Below, piece after piece: positions 34,729 through 42,880 of a stretch of 60,738 bases of DNA. The position numbers and the translations under genes are program-made. Source of the stretch: JANXVY01 sp040080145 (GTDB lineage: Bacteria > Pseudomonadota > Alphaproteobacteria > Rhizobiales > Hyphomicrobiaceae); assembly GCA_040080145.1 (NCBI GenBank), contig JBEBJA010000183.1, positions 1-60,738 of the forward strand, in the 5' to 3' direction. Below the pieces are notes generated by a model that did not search any database, was not told where the DNA came from, and saw nothing but the letters and a program-made list of their open reading frames with translations. The stretch's first letter is position 1. Each line of letters opens with the position of its first letter.

Positions 34729-35948
34729 CGCCGGTTACTATCGCGTCTGACATCGTAGCGGACGAGATCGGCGCGTTGAGTAAGGCCAACGATATTCTTG
34801 GTCTTGCGGCGATCATCCGTCAGGCCGTCGCTGATGATCCGCGGGTGCTCGCGGTCCCCGAGGTGAAGGCGTGGTGCGCGTCCCGCTGGCGGTTTTTGTT
34901 TCTGCGTGAGGCCGTCGAGGACCCTGTGGCGCTGGAGGCGGCCAGCGTGCGGTCCGACCAACGCTCGCCGCGCCAAAGGATCGCCGAGCGGTTTCTGGCG
35001 GAAAACATTGATGCCTGGAAGGACGAGCAGCCCGATCCCGTCGAGCGCTACGTAACCAAGACGGCACTTCTCGTCTGCCCCGGTCTGCTGAACGGTCTGT
35101 TGCCAGTCCGCGAGTTCAGCGACGATCTGCCCAAGGTTGAATGGCGCTACCGGATGCGCGTGTTGCGTGCAGCCTCGCACCCGGCCCGTGGCTGTGAGGC
35201 CAACGTCGCCGATATCATGAGGGCGCTCAACGAAGGCAAGGGGCATGATGCGGCGGCAAAGCCGATCCTTGACGCAAGTGCGCGAGCGCCCGGCGACGTA
35301 ATGATCCTGGCCTATAGCAAGGGCGCGCCGGACACGCTGACCACCCTCATTGAGCACCCGGAGATCAAGGATCGCGTGCGGTGCATCTTCACGTGGGCAG
35401 GTGCCATCGGCGGCTCACAGGTCGCCGACGGTGTCGAGCGCAAGTTCAAGGCAACAGGCCAGGACGTCCACGCCGCCAAGATCAGCAGTGCGTTGAAGGG
35501 CTTTGCTAAAACCTTTCTGAGCAAGGACGCCATCTCAAGCCACCGCCTCGACGAATACGACACGGTCGCGGCAGTTCGCGATCTGACGACGGGCGTTCGA
35601 GGGGCCTTCCTGGCGCAGCATGGCCCAACGATCGACCAGCTCAATATTCCAATATTCACCCTGCGGGGCGTGACCAGCCTCGCCGAGGTGCCCTGGAGTC
35701 AGCGTGGCGGCTGCAAACTGCTGTCCGGGGTCGAAGCCCAGCACGATATGCAGGTCCCGGGGTCGTGCTCCAAACTGCCATTGCCCATGGCCACCGAGCT
35801 TGCCGTCCTGCACGGCCACCATTGGGATCTCGCCTATCCATCGTTCCGCAAGCGGCGATGGCTCAACAACACGTATCACCCGTTTCCCAAGACGGCTGCC
35901 GTCACCGCCATGGTGCAACTGGCATCCGAGCTTGGCCTTGTCCGCTGA
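34725..35948 (+). CDS. Alpha/beta-hydrolase-like protein coupled to the phosphoesterase
   Basis: A 407-residue cytosolic protein. The first 105 residues are helical. LLVCPGLLNG (about 115) resembles the oxyanion strand of alpha/beta hydrolases, LAYSKGA contains a nucleophile-elbow-like Ser198, and HGHHWD near residue 363 could give the catalytic His. The elbow is A-x-S-x-G, not the usual G-x-S-x-G. I do not recognise a family by name. The start codon overlaps the phosphoesterase stop, so a joint function, perhaps lipid or glycan headgroup processing, is inferred. Confidence 0.7.
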   Translation: MTPVTIASDIVADEIGALSKANDILGLAAIIRQAVADDPRVLAVPEVKAWCASRWRFLFLREAVEDPVALEAASVRSDQRSPRQRIAERFLAENIDAWKDEQPDPVERYVTKTALLVCPGLLNGLLPVREFSDDLPKVEWRYRMRVLRAASHPARGCEANVADIMRALNEGKGHDAAAKPILDASARAPGDVMILAYSKGAPDTLTTLIEHPEIKDRVRCIFTWAGAIGGSQVADGVERKFKATGQDVHAAKISSALKGFAKTFLSKDAISSHRLDEYDTVAAVRDLTTGVRGAFLAQHGPTIDQLNIPIFTLRGVTSLAEVPWSQRGGCKLLSGVEAQHDMQVPGSCSKLPLPMATELAVLHGHHWDLAYPSFRKRRWLNNTYHPFPKTAAVTAMVQLASELGLVR

Positions 35949-35976
35949 CCGGCCCGGAAATCTCGAACGCTGCGCT

Positions 35977-38241
35977 TTAAAACGCCGGTCCGAACTTGTT
36001 GCTGCGGGGGAAGCCCTTGGGCACGGCCTTGCCGGCCTGCGCGCGAACGCCCGCCCATTCGGCGAGATCTTTGCCCGCGAGCGTGAACGTGCGGCCGGCG
36101 CTGTCGAGCCAGGTCAACCCGGCGTCCGAGGCAAACACCCGTACATCCGACAGCACGCCGTCCTTGATGCGCTGGAGAATGACGCCCTTGCCGCGGTTCA
36201 TCTCGTTGACCTCGGACAACGGGAACACGAGCAGTTTGCGATTGTCGCCAACGGTTGCCACGCTATCGCCGTCGACCGGCACGATGCACAGCGCTTCCTC
36301 GCCGTCCGAGACGTTGAGCACCTGCTTGCCCTTGCGGGTTGAGGCGATCACTTCCTCTTCGGGCACCACGAACCCGTAGCTCGCGGTCGAGGCGATCAGC
36401 AACTTGCGCCCCGGCGTGTAGACGAACATCTCGACGAAATCGCTGGTCTCTTCGATGTCGATCATCAGCCGCACGGGTTCGCCATGCCCGCGTCCGCCCG
36501 GCAGCGTGTTGGCCTCAAGCGTATACAACCGGCCGTTCGTCGCCAGCACGATGAGCTTGTCGGTGGTCGAACATTGCACCGCGCGTTTGAAGCTGTCGCC
36601 CTGCTTGAATTCGAGCTTCGACAGGTCGTCCTGATGGCCCTTCATGGAGCGGATCCAGCCCTTGTCGGACAAGATCACCGTGATGGGCTCCTTCTCGATC
36701 ATCGCCTCATTGAGATCGACGTTGATCGTGGGTGCCTCTTCGAAGGTGGAGCGCCGCGCACCCAACTTGGTCTTCTTGGAATAACGCTCGCGCGTCGCCT
36801 TGATCTCATCGGTAATCCGCGACCACTGCAGATCATCAGACGCCAACAGTTCGAGGATGCCCTTGCGCTCGGCAGACAGCTTATCGTGCTCGGCGCGGAT
36901 CTCAACCTCTTCGAGCTTCGACAACGACCGCAGACGCAGGTTGAGGATCGCTTCGGCCTGCACGTCCGATAGCTTGAACTTGGCGATCAGCACCGCTTTG
37001 GGCTCGTCCTCAAAGCGGACGATGCGGATCACTTCGTCGATATTCAGATACGCAATCAGATAGCCGTCGAGCACTTCCAAACGATGCTCGATCTTGGCCA
37101 ACCGGTGCTTGGAGCGCCGCACGAGAACTTCAATGCGATGTTCAAGCCACTGTTGCAGCACTTCCTTCAGCGACAGCACGTTGGGGATCTGCCCGCCCGA
37201 CAGCACGTTCATGTTGAGCCCGAAGCGGACTTCGAGTTCGGTCAGCTTGAACAGGCTCTCCATCAACACGAGCGGATCGACCGTGCGCGCCTTGGGCTCC
37301 AATACGAGGCGGATTTCCTCGGCACTCTCGTCGCGCACGTCGCCCAGCAACGGCAGCTTCTTGTCCTGCAGCAGCTCAGCCAGCTTCTCGATCAGCTTGG
37401 ACTTCTGCACCTGATAGGGGATCTCGGTGACAACGATCTGCCACATCCCGCGCCCGGTCTCTTCCTTGGTCCACCGCGCCCGCTGACGGAACCCGCCTCG
37501 CCCGGTGCGGTACGATTCAATCATCGACTCGCGCGTCTCGACGATCACCCCGCCGGTCGGGAAATCCGGCCCCGGCACGAACTCCACGAGCTTCTCGACG
37601 GTCGCGTTCGGATGCTTGATGAGGTGCAGAGCTGCCGCGCACAACTCGTCCGCATTGTGCGGTGGAATGTTGGTCGCCATCCCGACCGCGATCCCCGCCG
37701 ACCCGTTGGCGAGGATGTTGGGGAAGGCGGCCGGCAAAACCGTGGGCTCGCGCTCCTTCTCGTCGTAGTTCGGCCGGAAATCGACCGCGTCTTCTTCCAG
37801 GCCGCTCAAGATGTCGGCGGACGTGTTGGTAAGACGCGCTTCCGTGTACCGGTCGGCTGCCGCGTTATCGCCGTCGATGTTGCCGAAGTTGCCCTGACCA
37901 TCGACGAGCGGGTAACGCTGCGAGAAATCCTGCGCCAGACGCACCATCGCTTCATACAGCGCCACGTTGCCGTGCGGATGGTACTTACCCATCGCTTCCC
38001 CGACGATACGCGCGCACTTCATGAAGCCCGACGGCGGCTCAAGGTTGAGCGTCTGCATCGTGTAGAGAATGCGCCGGTGCACGGGCTTCAAGCCGTCGCG
38101 CACGTCGGGCAGCGCCCGGTGCATGATCGTCGACAGCGCATACGCGAGATAGCGCTCTTCCAGCGCCTTCTTCAGCGGAATGGCTTCATAGCCCGGACCC
38201 TCGGGTTCATCGGGCGGCGGCAGAATCGGTTTTTTGCTCAT
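35977..38241 (-). CDS. parC: DNA topoisomerase IV subunit A
   Basis: A 754-residue type IIA topoisomerase subunit that decatenates chromosomes with ParE. The breakage-reunion domain has the active Tyr132 in DRYTEAR and GNFGNIDGDNAAAD; the C-terminal domain has beta-propeller repeats (GRGHGEPV, FPLSEV, GKGVILQ). In the quinolone region HPHGNVALYEA, the usual Asp-Ser after HPHG is Asn-Val. It is ParC rather than GyrA by the weakly conserved GyrA box and length. It lies alone, convergent with the hydrolase gene. Confidence 0.95.
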   Translation of the reverse strand: MSKKPILPPPDEPEGPGYEAIPLKKALEERYLAYALSTIMHRALPDVRDGLKPVHRRILYTMQTLNLEPPSGFMKCARIVGEAMGKYHPHGNVALYEAMVRLAQDFSQRYPLVDGQGNFGNIDGDNAAADRYTEARLTNTSADILSGLEEDAVDFRPNYDEKEREPTVLPAAFPNILANGSAGIAVGMATNIPPHNADELCAAALHLIKHPNATVEKLVEFVPGPDFPTGGVIVETRESMIESYRTGRGGFRQRARWTKEETGRGMWQIVVTEIPYQVQKSKLIEKLAELLQDKKLPLLGDVRDESAEEIRLVLEPKARTVDPLVLMESLFKLTELEVRFGLNMNVLSGGQIPNVLSLKEVLQQWLEHRIEVLVRRSKHRLAKIEHRLEVLDGYLIAYLNIDEVIRIVRFEDEPKAVLIAKFKLSDVQAEAILNLRLRSLSKLEEVEIRAEHDKLSAERKGILELLASDDLQWSRITDEIKATRERYSKKTKLGARRSTFEEAPTINVDLNEAMIEKEPITVILSDKGWIRSMKGHQDDLSKLEFKQGDSFKRAVQCSTTDKLIVLATNGRLYTLEANTLPGGRGHGEPVRLMIDIEETSDFVEMFVYTPGRKLLIASTASYGFVVPEEEVIASTRKGKQVLNVSDGEEALCIVPVDGDSVATVGDNRKLLVFPLSEVNEMNRGKGVILQRIKDGVLSDVRVFASDAGLTWLDSAGRTFTLAGKDLAEWAGVRAQAGKAVPKGFPRSNKFGPAF

Positions 38242-38448
38242 GGCGCTTGCTAGCGCAAGCTGCGGTCAAGACTCAAGAGGGCCAGGAGACACAGCCGGCA
38301 CTTATCGAGAGCCAAAGGCGACACCGATTGAGCACCACAGGGGAGGCAATCGACGGCCTGTAAACGGGCGTTCTGATGTATCTTGCCGGAATCGCTCACG
38401 AATCAGATATATCCTCCCCTTCAAACTGATTAGCGCCTGGAGGTCACT

Positions 38449-38736
38449 ATGAGCGACAAGACCACTCTCGTCATGCCCGGCAAGAAGATGCAGGTGATAA
38501 AGCCGATCAAACGCGGGATTCAAGTGGCAGCCTCCGTTGCGCTGACCATGGCCGTAGCACTCGCGCTGATGGTGAGCAGCGGCTTCCTTCAGGCCAAGGG
38601 AACAACCATTCAGTCGTGGACCGTCTGGCTCGCCTTCATCAACCGCCCCGACATTCAAGCGACGATGGTGCTGACCGCCCTCGTCACCGTCCTGTTCGTC
38701 TACTGGCAGCGCGACCAGGAACGCGGCGGACGCTGA
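38449..38736 (+). CDS. Small membrane protein
   Basis: A 95-residue protein with two hydrophobic helices (about 26-46 and 70-86) and a basic N-terminus and C-terminus, both expected in the cytosol. GGAGGT 7 bases before ATG 38449 supports expression. No family recognised. It is followed at once by a composite hairpin repeat. Confidence 0.7.
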   Translation: MSDKTTLVMPGKKMQVIKPIKRGIQVAASVALTMAVALALMVSSGFLQAKGTTIQSWTVWLAFINRPDIQATMVLTALVTVLFVYWQRDQERGGR

Positions 38737-38753
38737 CGCAAGTCGACTTTACT

Positions 38754-38868
38754 TTCTTCTCCCCCGGGGGAGAAGATGCCCGAAGGGCAGATGAGGGGTG
38801 CCTTCACTTGGCGGCAGTCCTGTCCGAACCCCCTCACCCCAACCCTCTCCCCAGGGGGAGAGGGGGCA
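38754..38868. repeat. Composite double-hairpin intergenic repeat, copy 2 (inverted)
   Basis: This is the reverse complement of the element at 12790-12902 with both hairpins and the ATGCCCGAAGGGCAGAT core; the middle 25 nt differ. Partial relatives lie at 45839-45884, 45979-46030 and 54137-54264. Confidence 0.88.
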
Positions 38869-38923
38869 GGACGCCCATTGGGGCGGAGTCTGGGTGCTCC
38901 AAGTGAAAAATCAGGCAAGGGGT

Positions 38924-38943
38924 CCAGGGGACGAGTCCCCTGG
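38924..38943. repeat. GGTCCAGGG hairpin repeat, copy 1
   Basis: CCAGGGGA-CGAG-TCCCCTGG, preceded by GGGGT. The same kind of hairpin occurs at 42831-42871 and 47229-47247. Confidence 0.75.
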
Positions 38944-39005
38944 CCTTCACTGCACTACCGGTGTAACATCGCACACTGAACTTTCGAGCGATTGCGGTAG
39001 CGCGG

Positions 39006-40082
39006 ATGGAGGCAGGGGTGCCGGTGGGGACGGAATCTGGCCGGTTGCGCCTGTTCATCTCCTATTCGCGCGCCGACTTGGCCTTTGCCGACGAACTGGC
39101 CGGCGGACTTGAGATCGACGGCGCGTTCGACATCGCCATCGACCGCCACTCTATCATCGAAGGCGAGGACTGGAAGAAGCGCCTCGGCGCGCTGATCGCC
39201 GATAGCGACACCGTCGTGTTCCTGCTCTCGCCATCGTCCGCCAAGTCCGAAGTCTGCCAATGGGAGGTGGACGAAGCCGTCCGCCTGACCAAGCGCATCG
39301 TGCCGGTGCTCGTCACGGCGCTGGGCGCGCAGCCAGCCCCCACGGCGCTCGCCGCCCTCAACGCGCTCCACCTCGACTTCATCGCCGCCAGCGAAACCGC
39401 CGAAATCGCCCGCGCCAGCGCCGCCGCCCACGCACTCGCCGAACGGGAGCGGCTCGTCGCGCAGGCCGAACAGGCGGCGCGCGAACGCGAAGCAGCGCTC
39501 GACCAGCAACGCGCAGCATTACGGGCGAGCGCCAGGATGCAGCGCGTTGCGAGCGGGCTGATGGCCTGTGTAATCGTCGGACTTGTGGGCTGGATGAACC
39601 AGTCCCGCATCGCAGAGGAGTGGTTCAAGATCCGGCATGTTTATCCGTATGTACTGAGCGCATCGCAGGAACGTGCGCTACAGCCGCTCGGCCCGCCGTT
39701 CAAGGAATGCACCGATTGCCCCGAGATGATCGTCGTGCCCGCCGGTGAGTTCTTGATGGGCTCACCCGAAGGGCAAGGTAGTTACGACGAGCGGCCACAA
39801 CACAAGGTGGTGATCGCCAAACCCTTCGCTGTCGGTCGGTACGCGGTGACCTTCGACGAATGGGACCGGTGCTTTGCGCTTGGCGGTTGTAAGAACCCAG
39901 CATCGGACAGCTCGTGGGGCCGTGGGCGGCGTCCGGTCATCAACGTCAATTGGTACGACGCGCAGGGATATGTGGCTTGGCTTTCCAAGCTGACCGGGCA
40001 GCCGTACCGGCTGCTGACCGAGGCGGAATGGGAGTACGCGGCGCACGCAGATCCGGGATCTTTGCCACTCTCATTGAGGTAA
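39006..40082 (+). pseudogene. TIR domain / coiled coil / membrane / formylglycine-enzyme-like protein, truncated
   Basis: A 358-residue frame. Residues 15-130 are a TIR domain (RLFISYSRAD; the CQWE motif at 84-87 places Glu87 where NAD-cleaving TIRs have their catalytic Glu). Residues 135-178 form a charged coiled coil, 182-197 a membrane helix, and 240-347 the first half of a formylglycine-generating (SUMF1) domain (VPAGEFLMGSPE, INVNWYDAQGYVAWL, RLLTEAEWEYAA). The frame then enters a palindromic repeat and ends after DPGSLPLSLR; the second half of the fold, about 100 residues, is missing and not found downstream. TIR-SUMF1 proteins are thought to signal or sense; here the receptor part is probably broken. 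Confidence 0.82.
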
Positions 40083-40126
40083 AGGCCCCGGATCGGCAAG
40101 TGCAAGGCCGTCCGGGGAAACAGTGG
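39999..40126. repeat. 128-bp repeat copy 1: end of the TIR/SUMF1 gene plus palindrome
   Basis: It spans the RLLTEAEWEY codons, AGATCCGGGATCT, and the hairpin CCCCGGA...TCCGGGG at 40086-40117. A near-identical copy starts at 40148, 149 bp on. The 21-bp spacer (GGCTGGTGGAGCGG region) resembles the GCGCGTGG hairpin family. Confidence 0.93.
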
Positions 40127-40147
40127 GGCTGGTGGAGCGGACGAAGG

Positions 40148-40275
40148 CAGCCGTACCGGCTGCTGACCGAGGCGGAATGGGAGTACGCGGCGCGCGCAGA
40201 TCCGGGATCTTTGCCACTCTCATTGAGGTAAAGGCCCCGGATCGGCAAGTGCAGGGCCGTCCGGGGAAACAGTGG
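40148..40275. repeat. 128-bp repeat copy 2, next to the GIY-YIG gene
   Basis: This copy differs from copy 1 at only a few positions and has the hairpin at 40235-40266. Duplication of a piece of the host gene together with the palindrome suggests slippage or repair at the element's edge. Confidence 0.93.
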
Positions 40276-40322
40276 TTGGTCGGGATCTTTACGTCAAGCC
40301 ATTCATCACGCACACTGACGGC

Positions 40323-40646
40323 ATGCGTTATCTCGATCCCAAGTCCTTCTTCGTTTACATGACGGCGAGCCGGCCGCGAGGAGTCATCTATGTCGGAATG
40401 ACGAGCGATCTGCCTGGACGCGCGTGGCAGCATCGCGAACGTGCCATCGAAGGCTTCACCAAGAAATATTGGGCAGGCCGTCTCGTCTACTTTGAGTATC
40501 ATGACGACGCTACAAAGGCGGCCCGTCGTGAGTGGCTCATGAAAAGATGGCGTCGTGATTGGAAGATCAAGCTGATCGAAACGAGCAACCCAACTTGGGC
40601 CGATTTATATGATGAAGCACTTCGCTTGCATGGGCTCGAACCTTGA
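40323..40646 (+). CDS. GIY-YIG superfamily nuclease bracketed by palindromes
   Basis: A 107-residue single-domain protein of the small GIY-YIG nuclease family: FFVYMTAS and GVIYVGMT are the two GIY-YIG strands, LPGRAWQHR carries the conserved Arg, and RREWLMKRWRR the metal-binding Glu. Homologues in alphaproteobacteria are usually 95-105 residues and often multi-copy. Start may be ATG 40323 or the internal ATG 36 bp on. The gene sits between direct copies of one palindrome (40235-40266 and 40679-40712), with no transposase. Such a nuclease could cut DNA at or near the palindromes; this is inference. Confidence 0.87.
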   Translation: MRYLDPKSFFVYMTASRPRGVIYVGMTSDLPGRAWQHRERAIEGFTKKYWAGRLVYFEYHDDATKAARREWLMKRWRRDWKIKLIETSNPTWADLYDEALRLHGLEP

Positions 40647-40672
40647 CGACGGGTGAAGCTCTTATTAAGTCG

Positions 40673-40720
40673 TAAAGGCCCCGGATCGGCCAAGTGCAGT
40701 GGCCGTCCGGGGAAACAGTG
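40673..40720. repeat. Palindrome copy 3, right side of the GIY-YIG gene
   Basis: TAAAGGCCCCGGATCGGC... to ...AAACAGTG in the same orientation as copies 1 and 2. Its inner stem is longer by two pairs (CGGCCA/TGGCCG), a matched change on both sides that keeps the hairpin at 40679-40712. Confidence 0.93.
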
Positions 40721-40729
40721 ATTATTCAC

Positions 40730-41575
40730 TCACTCCCCCTTCCGTCGCGTCAGAAACGCCAGCCTTTCAAACAGATGGATGTCTTGCTCGTTCTTGAGCA
40801 GCGCGCCATGCAGCGGCGGAATGAGCTTGCGCGGGTCCTGCTCGCGCAGCACCTCTGCGCTGATGTCTTCGTTGAGCAGCAGCTTGATCCAGTCGAGCAA
40901 TTCAGACGTCGACGGCTTCTTCTTGATGCCCGGCACGTCGCGCACGTCGTAGAAAATGCGCATCGCTTCGGCGACCAGCTTTTGCTTCAAACCGGGGAAA
41001 TGCACCTCGACGATGGCCTGCATGGTCTCGGGATCGGGAAACTTGATGTAGTGGAAAAAGCACCGCCGCAGAAACGCGTCCGGCAGTTCCTTTTCGTTGT
41101 TCGACGTGATGATGACGATGGGCCGGTTTTGAGCCTTGATGGTTTCGCCGGTCTCGTAGACGAAGAATTCCATCCGGTCGAGTTCCTGCAACAGGTCGTT
41201 GGGAAACTCGATGTCGGCCTTGTCGATTTCGTCGATCAGCAGCACAGGGCGGCCGGCGTTGGTGAAGGCCTCCCACAGCTTACCGCGCTTGATGTAGTTG
41301 GCGATGTTGGCAACGCGGGCATCGCCCAGCTGGCTGTCGCGCAACCGCGATACGGCATCGTATTCGTAGAGCCCCTGATGCGCCTTGGTGGTCGATTTGA
41401 TGTGCCACTCGATCAGCGGTACGCCAAGCGCATTGGCGACCTCGTGGGCGAGCACCGATTTGCCGGTGCCAGGTTCGCCCTTGATGAGCAGCGGGCGCTC
41501 GAGCGTGATGGCGGCGTTGACCGCGACCTTGAGGTCTTGCGTCGCGACGTAGCTGGCAGTGCCCTTGAATTTCAT
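40730..41575 (-). CDS. MoxR-family AAA+ ATPase
   Basis: A 281-residue ATPase with Walker A GEPGTGKS (33-40), Walker B VLLIDEIDK (111-119), sensor ITSNNEKELPDAFLRRC and a helical lid. MoxR ATPases act as chaperones, usually with a VWA-domain partner that loads metal or folds a complex. The usual VWA partner would lie downstream (below 40730), where instead the GIY-YIG/palindrome element is found; no VWA gene is in the window. Start ATG 41575 is well supported. Confidence 0.92.
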   Translation of the reverse strand: MKFKGTASYVATQDLKVAVNAAITLERPLLIKGEPGTGKSVLAHEVANALGVPLIEWHIKSTTKAHQGLYEYDAVSRLRDSQLGDARVANIANYIKRGKLWEAFTNAGRPVLLIDEIDKADIEFPNDLLQELDRMEFFVYETGETIKAQNRPIVIITSNNEKELPDAFLRRCFFHYIKFPDPETMQAIVEVHFPGLKQKLVAEAMRIFYDVRDVPGIKKKPSTSELLDWIKLLLNEDISAEVLREQDPRKLIPPLHGALLKNEQDIHLFERLAFLTRRKGE

Positions 41576-41654
41576 CGTCCGTCCCGAGGTTGGAATGCGA
41601 CGGCTAACCTATGAGCGCGGGGGCGGGAGAGCAACCAACCAGCATGCCGCAGCG

Positions 41655-41688
41655 CGCGCGTGGGGTTGGTGGGGCGGCCACGCGCAAG
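41655..41688. repeat. GCGCGTGG hairpin repeat, copy 2
   Basis: It is nearly identical to 31313-31346 with one base change in the loop. Both copies lie 5' of minus-strand genes. Confidence 0.85.
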
Positions 41689-41699
41689 AAAAACGAAAA

Positions 41700-41727
41700 C
41701 GCCGCCTCCGGGAGGGCGGAGGCGGCG
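41700..41727. repeat. Strong 11-bp hairpin
   Basis: CGCCGCCTCCG and its complement around GGAGGG. It has an A-rich left flank, so it could terminate leftward transcription, but no gene ends beside it. Confidence 0.7.
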
Positions 41728-42158
41728 CTTGGGCGCAGGAGGGTACGCCATACGAGACAAGGGGCGAAGTGCATGCTGTAGGCAAACTGGCGTTGTGCTG
41801 GGGAGCGGAACACCAAGGAGGGAGGGGTGCGTTTGCTGGTCAACAGGCACGTCGCAACGATTGGAGGAGCGTGAGGGCCCTTGTCTCGTCTTCTCGAAAT
41901 CGCGGGGTGTAATCCGCGGGTCAACCTCGTTCGTTACGTTGCGGATGGATGCAGGGATGGCGAGTCCAGGAGGTACAATTTACAAGCGCAAGCGTTTCGT
42001 TTGCACACTCATAAGTTGCATGAAATTGGTTAATACACCCTTAACGCCCTGCTGAACGTCAGTCAGTTTTTCACAACACTTTGGAAAAACTCCGGGATTT
42101 TCTTGACAGTTTCGCAGTCGCACAGCAAGACGAGGCACGATTTTTGCTCGCCCAATCG

Positions 42159-42230
42159 GCGCAGCCTTTTGACTGGCAAGCGGCGCAGCCTTTTGACTGG
42201 CAAGCGGTGCAGCCTTTTGAGTGGCTCGGC
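42159..42230. repeat. Tandem repeat, 3 copies of 24 bp, upstream of dksA
   Basis: Two exact and one diverged copy of a unit containing GCAGCCTTTTGACTGGCAAG. The period is eight codons and in phase with dksA, so it would encode AQPFDWQA repeats if translated; more likely it is 5' leader. Confidence 0.93.
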
Positions 42231-42260
42231 GCTGAGGGAGGGCCTCATAGAGGCGGATCG

Positions 42261-42752
42261 ATGAGCAAACGAGACATAAAATCGAAGTCGGGCTCGGAAA
42301 AGAGACCCGAGGCTGTGGCATCCCCGGCGAAACCCGCAAGTGAAGGGCTTCGCGCCGATTATCATCCAAGCGACGACGAGCCGTTCATGAACGACCGTCA
42401 ACGCGCCTATTTCCGCAAGAAGCTGTCCACTTGGCGCGACGATATTATCCAGCAGACGCGAGAAACTCTCGCCGGTCTGCACGACGACACCTCCCAGCAC
42501 GCCGACATAACCGACCGGGCCACATCTGAGACCGATCGGGCGCTTGAGCTGCGCGCGCGCGACCGTCAGCGCAAGTTGGTCGCCAAGATCGAAGCGGCCA
42601 TAGAGCGGATTGATAACGGCAGTTACGGCTATTGCGAAGAGACCGGTGAACCTATCGGCCTGAAGCGCCTTGATGCCCGCCCCATCGCCACCCTCTCGCT
42701 CGAAGCCCAGGAGCGCCACGAACGCCGCGAGAAGGTTTACCGCGAAGAGTGA
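42261..42752 (+). CDS. dksA: RNA polymerase-binding transcription factor DksA
   Basis: A 163-residue DksA: basic N-terminus, coiled coil with FMNDRQRAYFRKKL and the tip region around LHDDTSQHADITDRA with Asp residues that reach the polymerase secondary channel, then the globular zinc-finger region. That region reads YGYCEETGEPIGLKRLDARP and keeps only one of four Cys, a pattern typical of alphaproteobacterial DksA. It works with ppGpp to control rRNA and amino-acid promoters. ATG 42261 is chosen as the first Met at family length. A terminator follows. Confidence 0.93.
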   Translation: MSKRDIKSKSGSEKRPEAVASPAKPASEGLRADYHPSDDEPFMNDRQRAYFRKKLSTWRDDIIQQTRETLAGLHDDTSQHADITDRATSETDRALELRARDRQRKLVAKIEAAIERIDNGSYGYCEETGEPIGLKRLDARPIATLSLEAQERHERREKVYREE

Positions 42753-42780
42753 CGGGCAGCGACTTGAACGATCAGAAAAG

Positions 42781-42816
42781 CAAACGCCCTGCCATCGTAA
42801 GATGCCAGGGCGTTTG
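42781..42816 (+). terminator. Intrinsic terminator of dksA
   Basis: CAAACGCCCTGCCATC pairs with GATGCCAGGGCGTTTG (one mismatch) around GTAA, then a T-rich stretch, 28 bp after the dksA stop. Confidence 0.88.
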
Positions 42817-42830
42817 TTGTTGTCTGGGGT

Positions 42831-42871
42831 CCAGGGGGACACGTCCTCGTTGGAGGACGTCGGTCCCCTGG
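42831..42871. repeat. GGTCCAGGG hairpin repeat, copy 2
   Basis: A two-tier hairpin: CCAGGGG/CCCCTGG outside and ACGTCCTC/GAGGACGT inside. It lies between the ends of convergent dksA and icd and may end icd transcripts. Confidence 0.75.
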
Positions 42872-42880
42872 CCTCTTCGC

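Larger units (their letters stand above)
41576..42260. other. 685-bp intergenic region with several repeats
   Basis: Contents: the GCGCGTGG hairpin repeat (41655-41688), an 11-bp-stem hairpin (41700-41727), a TTGACA element (42103-42108) that may be a -35 box for dksA, and a 24-bp tandem repeat (42159-42230). A frame in phase with dksA runs through the repeat from 42081 but lacks a good start. Confidence 0.7.

Noticed and set aside
37084..38253. 389-codon plus-strand frame
   Set aside because: Antisense to parC, no family features.
40673..40720. IS element end with the GIY-YIG gene
   Set aside because: No transposase and no terminal inverted repeats; copies are direct and self-palindromic.
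42081..42260. N-terminal extension of DksA through the 24-bp repeats
   Set aside because: It would need a TTG start without a ribosome site; family length fits ATG 42261. The in-phase repeat is noted as a curiosity.
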